This document shows positions 5,842 through 12,364 of a DNA stretch of 19,702 nucleotides, one piece after another. The translations under genes and the position numbers were made by a program. Numbering within the stretch: position 1 is the first letter of the stretch; every line of letters starts with the position of its first letter. The notes under the pieces were generated by a model. It saw only the letters and a program-made list of their open reading frames with translations, ran no database searches and was not told the origin of the DNA. This DNA is from an uncultured Bacilli bacterium (GTDB lineage: Bacteria; Bacillota_I; Bacilli_A; RF39; UBA660): contig CAKPIH010000021.1 of assembly GCA_934162325.1 (NCBI GenBank), forward strand, positions 1-19,702. Direction: 5' to 3'.

Positions 5842-7977
5842 CTATTTTTGTTTTTTCTTATTATTTATTTGTTTTTCTTTTTCGTCATATACTTCAAAAT
5901 CTATTTCTGATTTATCTTTATCTGCTCTAACTACTCTAATAGTTATCTTATCTCCAAAAGCATACTTCTTCTTTGTTTTCTTACCTATTAAAGCCATCAT
6001 ATCACTATCATATACATAGTAGTCCCCTTTAATATTTTCAGCCTTAATAAGTCCTTCAACGGTATTTTCTAGTTCGACAAAGATACCAAATTCTTGTACT
6101 CCTGATATAATACCTTCATATATTTCTCCAATATGATCAGCCATATATTCTGCTTTTTTCATTTTATCGACATCTCTTTCACAGTTCTGTGCATCTTGTT
6201 CTCTAATTGAACAATGTTCACTCTCTATTGGAAGTTCTTCTTTTCTTTCGCTTATTATTTTATCACTATAATTATAGTTATAATCTTTTAATAATCTATG
6301 TAATATTAAATCGGGATATCTTCTTATTGGTGAAGTAAAGTGACTATAACACTTACTACCTAGGCCAAAGTGTCCTATATTAACATCAGAATATACTGCC
6401 TTAGCTTGACTACGAATAGCCATATCATGAAGTACTCTAACTTCCGGTACTTCTTCCAATTGTTTTAGTATGTTTTGTAAATCTTTAGGAGACTCTATCT
6501 TACTCTTTCCATTTACTACATATCCATGAAGTGATAAGAACTTCATAAATTCTCCTAATCTCTTCTCATCAGGTTTATCATGTACTCTATATATACCAGG
6601 TAAATTCTTGTAATAGATTGAACTTGCTACGGTTTCATTTGCTGCGATCATAAAGTTCTCTATTAACTCTTCACCTGTTCTTTGTACTCTAGCTTCTATA
6701 TCTATTGGATGACAATTTTCATCTACTTTAATTTTAGCCTCAGTACTTTCGAATTCTATATATCCACGAGAGATCATTTTCTTCCTAAGTATCTTAGATA
6801 ATTCTTCCATTAATCTAAGGGTCTTCTCAAAAGGCTTATAATCTTCGCTAGGATTATTTTCTTCAAGTAACTTATTTACTTCTTCATAAGTCATTTTCTT
6901 TCTACTTTGAATAATTGATTTAAAGATATCATAATGAGTAATATTACCTTTATTATCAATAACCATCTCACAACTAAAAGCAAATCTATCTTCATTTTCA
7001 TTTAATGAACATATACCATTAGATAACTTATGAGGAAGCATTGGAAGTACTCTATCTACTAGATAAACACTAGTACCTCTAAAATATGCTTCATCATCTA
7101 ATTTAGTTCCTTCTTTTACATAATATGAAACATCCGCTATATGGACTCCTAATAAATATTTGCCATCCTCAGTCATTGATAATGATATAGCATCGTCAAT
7201 ATCTTTAGTATCAGATCCATCTATTGTAAATATTTCTCTATCTCTAATGTCTCTTCTACCAGAAGATAGTTCTTTATTTATTTCTTCTTCGGTTAAATAA
7301 GAAGGAATACTATCTAGTTCTTCTATTACTTCATCAGGAAATGATGGACTAAAATTATATTCATAAACAAATGATAATATATCTACTCCAACATCATTCT
7401 TATGACCAATAATCTTAATAATCTTACCTACTCTTTTACCATCTTTTAATGGTTCTACGACTACTTTATGTCCTTCTACTGCTCCATTTAAATTGTCTCT
7501 TGGTATGTATATATTAGCTCCTTTTTTATCAGGTTTAACAAAATAATCATTATCTATTTTTATTACTTCTCCTACTAATGGATCATAGTTTCTTTTAATA
7601 ACTTTAATTATCTTACCTTCTGGTCTATTCATATCTTTATTTAAATATTCAAATAATACTAAATCACCATCTATTGCTCCATTTATATTATCTCTACTAA
7701 CATATACATCTTTACTATCTTTACCGATATTTATAAAACCAAAACCTTTATCATTAAGTATTAAATTACCTTTAACTAAATGACTATTCTCTAGTAATAG
7801 ATATTTCTTTTTTTTCTCACTATAATATAATATTCCATCACTAACTAAACTATCTAAAGCATTCTCTAAACTTTGATATTCTTCTATACTAGTTAGTCCT
7901 AGTAAATCATTAATTTCCATAATAGTAAGTGATGTATTCTCTTTTAATTTATCTATAATTATATCTTTCATATTCAT
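5842..7977 (-). CDS. rnr: Ribonuclease R
   Basis: A 711-residue protein, close to usual RNase R length, the processive 3'-5' exoribonuclease that degrades structured RNA and works with SmpB/tmRNA in clearing defective mRNA. Domains: N-terminal helix-turn-helix (1-65), two cold-shock domains (about 68-190), RNB domain (about 235-560) and an S1 domain (about 617-697, GEIYEGIISGVQEFGIFVE). Catalytic acids D253, D259, D261 and D262 are in TIDGSDTKDIDDA. Other canonical segments are GVHIADVSYYV, VDRVLPMLPHKLSNGICSL and YSHFTSPIRRYPDLILHR. The tail is lysine-rich. AAGGAGG lies five bases before the start. It follows secG, as in B. subtilis, but an intrinsic terminator separates them; expression would come from readthrough or an unseen promoter. 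Confidence 0.97.
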   Translation of the reverse strand: MNMKDIIIDKLKENTSLTIMEINDLLGLTSIEEYQSLENALDSLVSDGILYYSEKKKKYLLLENSHLVKGNLILNDKGFGFINIGKDSKDVYVSRDNINGAIDGDLVLFEYLNKDMNRPEGKIIKVIKRNYDPLVGEVIKIDNDYFVKPDKKGANIYIPRDNLNGAVEGHKVVVEPLKDGKRVGKIIKIIGHKNDVGVDILSFVYEYNFSPSFPDEVIEELDSIPSYLTEEEINKELSSGRRDIRDREIFTIDGSDTKDIDDAISLSMTEDGKYLLGVHIADVSYYVKEGTKLDDEAYFRGTSVYLVDRVLPMLPHKLSNGICSLNENEDRFAFSCEMVIDNKGNITHYDIFKSIIQSRKKMTYEEVNKLLEENNPSEDYKPFEKTLRLMEELSKILRKKMISRGYIEFESTEAKIKVDENCHPIDIEARVQRTGEELIENFMIAANETVASSIYYKNLPGIYRVHDKPDEKRLGEFMKFLSLHGYVVNGKSKIESPKDLQNILKQLEEVPEVRVLHDMAIRSQAKAVYSDVNIGHFGLGSKCYSHFTSPIRRYPDLILHRLLKDYNYNYSDKIISERKEELPIESEHCSIREQDAQNCERDVDKMKKAEYMADHIGEIYEGIISGVQEFGIFVELENTVEGLIKAENIKGDYYVYDSDMMALIGKKTKKKYAFGDKITIRVVRADKDKSEIDFEVYDEKEKQINNKKKQK

Positions 7978-8001
7978 GTTAACCTCCTTTTTATACTCAA
8001 A

Positions 8002-8028
8002 AAGACTTAAAATTATATTTTAAGTCTT
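8002..8028 (-). terminator. Intrinsic terminator of secG
   Basis: A perfect 12-bp stem (AAGACTTAAAAT with ATTTTAAGTCTT, 8017-8028 and 8002-8013 on the minus strand) with a three-base loop and a following T run. The stem overlaps the secG stop codon, and rnr starts only 25 bases further on, so the hairpin could tune secG versus rnr expression. Confidence 0.8.
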
Positions 8029-8239
8029 ATAATGATATTATTAAACATAATACAAAGAAAGTAAAACCTAAAATATATGTTATTCTTGTAACAAATAGTT
8101 CAAATCCTCTTTCTTTCCTATTTGCAAACAAATCAGATGTTCCACCCTGAATTATTTGTGATGCAGACTCAGCCTTACCACTTTGAAGTAAAACTACTGC
8201 GATTAATAATATTGATACAATAAGTAATGCTATTTCCAT
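8027..8239 (-). CDS. secG: Preprotein translocase subunit SecG
   Basis: A 70-residue membrane protein, the typical size of Gram-positive SecG, an accessory subunit of the SecYEG channel. Two hydrophobic segments (about 2-20 and 48-69) flank the conserved cytosolic loop with LLQSGKAESASQIIQGGTSD and FANRKERG. I chose ATG 8237-8239 because AAAGGA lies nine bases upstream; an earlier in-frame GTG lies inside the ribosome binding site. It has its own promoter (8267-8295) and terminator. The following rnr gene matches the conserved secG-rnr-smpB neighbourhood of Bacillus. Confidence 0.95.
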   Translation of the reverse strand: MEIALLIVSILLIAVVLLQSGKAESASQIIQGGTSDLFANRKERGFELFVTRITYILGFTFFVLCLIISL

Positions 8240-8266
8240 AGTAATCAATCCTTTCACACATTATAT

Positions 8267-8295
8267 ATTATAACAAATAACTTTTTCTTTGTAAA
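8267..8295 (-). promoter_or_regulatory. Sigma-A-type promoter of secG
   Basis: Minus strand -35 TTTACA (8290-8295), a 17-base spacer, and -10 TATAAT (8267-8272). It lies directly after the proS stop codon; no hairpin terminator of proS is seen between them. Confidence 0.75.
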
Positions 8296-8301
8296 TATTT
8301 T

Positions 8302-9735
8302 TTAATACTGAATACCCCAAATAACTACATCTTTAGCAGGTTTACCACAGACAATACATTTATCATCTACTTTTTCTTCATTAAATGGAATACATCTGGA
8401 TTTACATCCTCTAATCTCTTTAATTTTGGCTTCACACTCAGCGTCTCCACACCACATAGCCTTAATAAAGCCTGGACGATTATTTATTATATCTTTAAAT
8501 TCTTCTATATCGGTACATGTATAAGTCATTTCTTCTCTTCTTCTTAAGGCTCTATCATACATATCTCTTTGAATATCTTCAAGTAACAACTTAACATCAT
8601 GAATAATATCGGTATTAGTAAATACCTCTCTTTTCTCTCTAGTATCTCTTCTTACTAAAGTAATCATATTATTCTCTAAATCTCTCTTACCTATTTCTAT
8701 TCTAACAGGAATACCATTTACTTCAGCCTCAGCAAATTTAAATCCTGGACTCTTATCACTATTATCAATATAGGCTTCAATTCCTTCTTTCTTTAATTTA
8801 TCAAGATAATCATTAGCTAAACTAACTACTTCTAAGTCATTTCCTATTGGAATAATAACTACTTTTTTAGGAGCTATCTTAGGTGGTAATACTAAACCAT
8901 AATCATCAGAATGTACCATTATAAGGGCTCCTATCATTCTAGTAGTAGCTCCCCATGAAGTTTGATATGGATATTCTAGTTTATTTTCTCTACTAGTGAA
9001 TTTGATATCATAAGCTTTAGAAAACTTTTGTCCAAAGTAATGGCTAGTCGCAGACTGCAGTGCGATACCATTATACATAAGTGATTCTACGGTATAAGTA
9101 TATTCGGCACCAGCAAATTTTTCTTTTTCTGTTTTTCTTCCTACAATACTAGGTATAGCTAAATAATCATGAAAGAAATTATTATATATATTTAACATAT
9201 TTAATGTCTCTGCTTCTGCTTCTTTACTTGTTTCATGAATAGTATGTCCTTCTTGCCATAAGAATTCACGACTTCTTAAGAATGGTCTTGTTTCTTTTTC
9301 CCATCTTAATACACTACACCACTGATTATATAATTTTGGTAAATCACGATAAGAACTTACTACTGTTCTATAGTAATCTGAAAATAATGTCTCTGAAGTT
9401 GGTCTAATACATAAACGTTCTTCTAATTCTTTACTTCCACCTCTAGTAACCCATGCTACTTCTGGAGCAAAGCCTTCAACTAACTCTCCTTCTTTCTTAA
9501 GTAAATTTTCTGGTATTAATAATGGCATATAGACATTAACATGTCCTGTTTCTTTAAATTTTTCATCTAATATTTTCTGCATTTGCTCCCATATAGCATA
9601 ACCATTTGGTTCAAATACTGTACAACCTTTAGTATTAGAATAAGCCGCTAGATGAGCAACACTTACTATATCAGTATACCACTTAGCAAAATCTACATCT
9701 CTACTTGTTATTTTATTATTTTGTTTATTATTCAT
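8302..9735 (-). CDS. proS: Prolyl-tRNA synthetase, short (archaeal/eukaryote-like) type
   Basis: A 477-residue class II aminoacyl-tRNA synthetase that charges tRNA-Pro. It lacks the editing insertion of the long bacterial type and matches the short type also found in some Firmicutes and Mollicutes. Signatures: VYMPLLIPENLL (68-79), RPTSETLFSDYY (111-122), motif 2 around RPFLRSREFLWQEGH (150-164) and motif 3 around GALIMVHSDDYGLVLPP (269-285). The anticodon-binding domain begins near 290. The C-terminal domain has the zinc-type cysteine pattern (CGDAEC, GCKSRC, CIVCGK) and ends in Tyr, as in the family. An AGGTG-like ribosome binding site precedes ATG 9733-9735. No T-box element was found upstream. 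Three palindromic repeats begin about 110 bases upstream. Confidence 0.96.
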   Translation of the reverse strand: MNNKQNNKITSRDVDFAKWYTDIVSVAHLAAYSNTKGCTVFEPNGYAIWEQMQKILDEKFKETGHVNVYMPLLIPENLLKKEGELVEGFAPEVAWVTRGGSKELEERLCIRPTSETLFSDYYRTVVSSYRDLPKLYNQWCSVLRWEKETRPFLRSREFLWQEGHTIHETSKEAEAETLNMLNIYNNFFHDYLAIPSIVGRKTEKEKFAGAEYTYTVESLMYNGIALQSATSHYFGQKFSKAYDIKFTSRENKLEYPYQTSWGATTRMIGALIMVHSDDYGLVLPPKIAPKKVVIIPIGNDLEVVSLANDYLDKLKKEGIEAYIDNSDKSPGFKFAEAEVNGIPVRIEIGKRDLENNMITLVRRDTREKREVFTNTDIIHDVKLLLEDIQRDMYDRALRRREEMTYTCTDIEEFKDIINNRPGFIKAMWCGDAECEAKIKEIRGCKSRCIPFNEEKVDDKCIVCGKPAKDVVIWGIQY

Positions 9736-9846
9736 AATTACACCTCATCAATATAATTCTATCATAAATTAAATAAAATTACTACTACTTTTTTGTTCTA
9801 TAATCAAAATACCTAGTTAATTACTTTTTAAGTAGTATAGCTATAT

Positions 9847-10185
9847 CAATTGCGACAACAATGTTGTCGCAATTGGCTAGTATATTTTAAACTTTATCTT
9901 TTTCTTTATTTTCTCTTAGAGAATACTCTATCATGCTTAAATACTAATACTACTTATGTTTTTTATATGGTTATTTTATTAACTTAGATAGGTAATTATA
10001 TCAATTGCGACAACAATGTTGTCGCAATTGGCTAGTATATTTTAAACTTTATCTTTTTCTCTATTTTCTCTTAGAGAATACTCTATCATGCTTAAATACT
10101 AATACTATTGATGTTTTTTGTATGATTATTTTATTAACTCAGATAGGTAATTATATCAATTGCGACAACAATGTTGTCGCAATTG
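9847..10185. repeat. Tandem 155-bp repeat carrying three identical 29-bp palindromes
   Basis: Three identical palindromes occupy 9847-9875, 10002-10030 and 10157-10185. Each is a perfect inverted repeat of the 14-base arm CAATTGCGACAACA around one central base. The spacing is exactly 155 bp twice. The DNA between them is also repeated at about 95 percent identity by eye (only a handful of differences) and contains a smaller palindrome TTCTCTTAGAGAA (9911-9923 and its copy). So this is a 155-bp tandem duplication with a third partial unit. The stretch 9736-10406 has no protein-coding gene. The palindromes are more GC-rich than their surroundings and could be operators, hairpin RNAs or a mobile palindromic unit. 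Confidence 0.93.
9995..10155 (-). promoter_or_regulatory. Extended -10 elements abutting palindrome copies 2 and 3
   Basis: Reading the minus strand, palindromes 2 and 3 run directly into TGATATAAT, a consensus extended -10 (TGnTATAAT). The -10 hexamers are at 9995-10000 and 10150-10155. The palindrome would then cover the -35 and spacer region, the usual place for a repressor. In copy 1 the matching bases are TATAGC, so the element is lost nearest proS. No good -35 hexamer is present. Confidence 0.4.
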
Positions 10186-10267
10186 GATAATATACATAAA
10201 TTTTCTTTAAATCAGATGAAAATATCTATTATTTTTTATTCTTTTTTAAATTTATTATCGAATAATT

Positions 10268-10400
10268 TTAAGTCATTTTATTACCTCCTCATACATTGAT
10301 ACACTTTTACTTTTGATTTTTACCACTATATGTGATATTTTTTGATTATTTTTATGACCTTAGGCATAAAAATACCTCTAAAGACCTGAGACTTTAGAGG
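10268..10400 (-). repeat. Dispersed leader-like repeat, copy A
   Basis: Closely similar to copy B at 15827-15967. In transcription order it holds a terminator hairpin ending GAGG, a second hairpin (TTTTTATG with CATAAAAA at 10349-10372, loop CCTAAGGT), about 55 conserved bases, and an AGGAGG ribosome binding site (10284-10289). Seven bases later comes a two-codon ORF, ATG ACT TAA (10268-10276). No gene follows on this strand before the palindrome array, so here the leader is an orphan. Confidence 0.75.
10363..10400 (-). terminator. Intrinsic terminator of the SpoIIIAH-like gene
   Basis: Nine-base perfect stem CCTCTAAAG/CTTTAGAGG (10392-10400 with 10375-10383) followed on the minus strand by TATTTTTAT. 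It starts seven bases after the stop codon and also forms the first part of repeat copy A. Confidence 0.85.
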
Positions 10401-10406
10401 CATCTA

Positions 10407-10895
10407 CTAATTATATTTAACTGAAATATACATCTTATCATCAAATTCGTTTTGGACTAAACGCATAATATTATTAGCACTACTAGTATTTGAATCTTTA
10501 CTGTCTAATACTACTCTTATATTATCACCATCTATTTTTACAAAGTTTTCACAATTACATAATTCTTTTATTTTTAATTCTATTGTTTCTTCTTTAGAAG
10601 AATTTTTATTTAATAATTTTAATTCTTCAAAGACACTATTTTTTTCTTCGGTACTTATATCAGTACTAGTTAGTTTTTCTTTTAGACTATTTATCTTATC
10701 CATGACATTATTATCATCTTCTACTTTTAAGGCTGATATTATGCTTGTTTCTTCTACTTTGGTAGTACTATTATCAGTAGTAGTCTCTTTGATATTTTTA
10801 TCAAATATTTCATTAGGCATTGTTACATAGTAGATAGATAATACTAATACTAAACTAAATAATGTTAAAAACCATAAATTCTTCTTATTTATCAT
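10407..10895 (-). CDS. SpoIIIAH-like protein
   Basis: A 162-residue protein with one N-terminal membrane segment (about 7-25, NLWFLTLFSLVLVLSIYYV), a Thr/Ser/Glu-rich linker, a helical segment (about 62-113) and a C-terminal alpha/beta domain containing FVKIDGDNIRVVL and SANNIMRLVQNEF. This matches the SpoIIIAH family. In endospore formers SpoIIIAH sits in the mother-cell membrane and joins forespore SpoIIQ in the channel between the two cells; its domain resembles type III secretion ring proteins. It is shorter than B. subtilis SpoIIIAH (about 218 residues). In sporulating species it is the last gene of the spoIIIA operon; here it stands alone with its own promoter and terminator, and no other sporulation gene is visible. 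Role unknown; a retained membrane-ring or adhesion function is inference. Confidence 0.75.
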   Translation of the reverse strand: MINKKNLWFLTLFSLVLVLSIYYVTMPNEIFDKNIKETTTDNSTTKVEETSIISALKVEDDNNVMDKINSLKEKLTSTDISTEEKNSVFEELKLLNKNSSKEETIELKIKELCNCENFVKIDGDNIRVVLDSKDSNTSSANNIMRLVQNEFDDKMYISVKYN

Positions 10896-10919
10896 ATTTA
10901 TTCCTCTTCTTTCTAATTA

Positions 10920-10948
10920 ATTATATTATCTTATATATAAAATATGAA
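10920..10948 (-). promoter_or_regulatory. Probable promoter of the SpoIIIAH-like gene
   Basis: Minus strand -10 TATAAT (10920-10925) with a weaker -35 TTCATA (10943-10948) at 17-base spacing, about 25 bases before the ATG. It resembles a sigma-A rather than a sigma-E site, but the -35 match is modest. Confidence 0.5.
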
Positions 10949-10950
10949 AG

Positions 10951-10981
10951 AAAAAGAAAGAAACATGAATCCTCATATTTC
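10951..10981 (-). terminator. Terminator of the surface-protein operon
   Basis: On the minus strand GAAATATGA (10973-10981) pairs with TCATGTTTC (10960-10968), nine pairs including one G-U, four-base loop, followed by TTTCTTTTTC. A separate 16-base palindrome, TCATTATA with TATAATGA (10988-11003), lies just after the stop codon of the upstream gene. Confidence 0.65.
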
Positions 10982-11015
10982 TCTCTGTCATTATATATAA
11001 TGATACTATATTATA

Positions 11016-12356
11016 TTAAGCAAATTTGGTTTTATGCTTCTTTTGTTTTATTAGGACTATTGCTAGTGTGATTATTGATACTGCTAGTAGACCTAAGGAT
11101 ATTAACATATACATGAAGTATTTATTGTTTTCGTCTTTGTAGGCATTTACTAAATCAGTATTAAATCTTTGGATTGTTCCTTCTAGTTTATCATAGACAT
11201 ATAAAGCTTTTTCACCAGTCTTTTCATTTATGGCATAGAATAAGTAGAAGTCACTTCCTTTTACTTTGTCATCAGCGGCATATGTTTTATTTTTTTCTAT
11301 TAATTGATATCCTTCTAGTTTGTTATTGTTATAAGTAAATGATACTTTGCTATAACCTTTTGGTACTAGATTACTAGGCATATCTATTATATTAAAGGTA
11401 ATATCTCCAAGGGATAGGCTATTATATAGGGTATATTTCTTTGTCTTTTCATTATAGCTATATAGTTTGGTATTTCCTTTTTCGTCTTTTAATAGGACTA
11501 AGATATTTTTGGTTTTACTATTTTTATAACATAGTACTTCTTCTTTTCCTATTGTGATAGTGGATTTTTCATAATTACTTGGTATGGTTATGTTTTCGTC
11601 TTCTTTTCTTACGATAGTGTATTTCTTTTTGTCTATTGTTACTTCAACAGGATTTAGTTCTTTTACGGTTACATTGATAACATAAGTCTTAGTACTTCCA
11701 TCTTCAGCTGTTACTTTTATTTCTATTTTGTTATCTCCTTCTTTTACTTCTACTTCGCCGGTTCCTTCTACTTTGGCACTAGAGTCATCTAATTGGGCAT
11801 TTATTTTTATTTTTTTGACATCATTTTCTACTACTACAGAGTATTCTGTTACATCTTTTTTGAATTCTTTATCTAGGTTATAACCTTCGATAGTTAGACT
11901 AGATAAGTTATTATTACTACTCTTTTTTTTGGTTGGTTTAGGAGTAGTTGTTGTTCCGGTTTTATTACCACCATTATTAGGATTTGATGTTGGTTTACTA
12001 TTTACGGTTATGGTTACAGTTTTATTTCCGGTTATGGTATTGCCATCATATGATGTTACATCGGTTGGAGTAATTGTTATTACGGCGGTTCCGGCATTAC
12101 TTGTCGATATGGTTACACTCTTGCTATCATTATCTATCCAAAGACTACTACCGGATAGTGATGCAACACCTGAATTAGAGGATGATAAGGTAAATTTACC
12201 TGCTAAATCATTTCCTTTGATGGTTAGGGTTATACTATTTCCTACGGTTACGGTATTACTTGTTACTGATACATCGTAACTAGCGGCCTTTACATAACTT
12301 ATTGATATTATGAATGTACATATTATTATACTTAAATATTTTACTACTTTTTTCAT
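11016..12356 (-). CDS. Membrane-anchored surface protein with Ig-like and cadherin-like beta-sandwich domains
   Basis: A 446-residue exported protein. Residues 1-24 form a signal peptide ending YVKA. Residues about 27-119 look like a bacterial Ig-like (Big) domain (VTVGNSITLTIKG, then GTAVITITPTDVT). A Thr/Pro/Asn/Lys linker (120-150) leads to a cadherin-like beta-sandwich domain (about 151-232) that begins LSSLTIEGYNLDKEF and ends GSTKTYVINVTV. Residues 235-405 are an unrecognised, probably beta-rich domain with one cysteine. A membrane helix (about 415-436) and basic tail hold it in the membrane; no LPXTG motif is present. It starts eight bases after the dockerin-glucosaminidase gene with an AGGAGG site, so the two are co-expressed. 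The neighbour also carries a cadherin-like LSSLTV domain, which suggests that both work at the cell wall. Precise function unknown. Confidence 0.82.
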   Translation of the reverse strand: MKKVVKYLSIIICTFIISISYVKAASYDVSVTSNTVTVGNSITLTIKGNDLAGKFTLSSSNSGVASLSGSSLWIDNDSKSVTISTSNAGTAVITITPTDVTSYDGNTITGNKTVTITVNSKPTSNPNNGGNKTGTTTTPKPTKKKSSNNNLSSLTIEGYNLDKEFKKDVTEYSVVVENDVKKIKINAQLDDSSAKVEGTGEVEVKEGDNKIEIKVTAEDGSTKTYVINVTVKELNPVEVTIDKKKYTIVRKEDENITIPSNYEKSTITIGKEEVLCYKNSKTKNILVLLKDEKGNTKLYSYNEKTKKYTLYNSLSLGDITFNIIDMPSNLVPKGYSKVSFTYNNNKLEGYQLIEKNKTYAADDKVKGSDFYLFYAINEKTGEKALYVYDKLEGTIQRFNTDLVNAYKDENNKYFMYMLISLGLLAVSIITLAIVLIKQKKHKTKFA

Positions 12357-12364
12357 ATTTCCTC

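Noticed and set aside
9736..9846. T-box riboswitch upstream of proS
   Set aside because: The leader is short and lacks the conserved T-box sequence and antiterminator; no specifier loop could be placed.
9840..10190. CRISPR array or plus-strand 61-codon gene at 10005-10190
   Set aside because: The repeats are 155 bp long with similar, not unique, intervening DNA, and there are no cas genes. The plus-strand ORF is only the translation of the palindromes and repeat, without a ribosome binding site.
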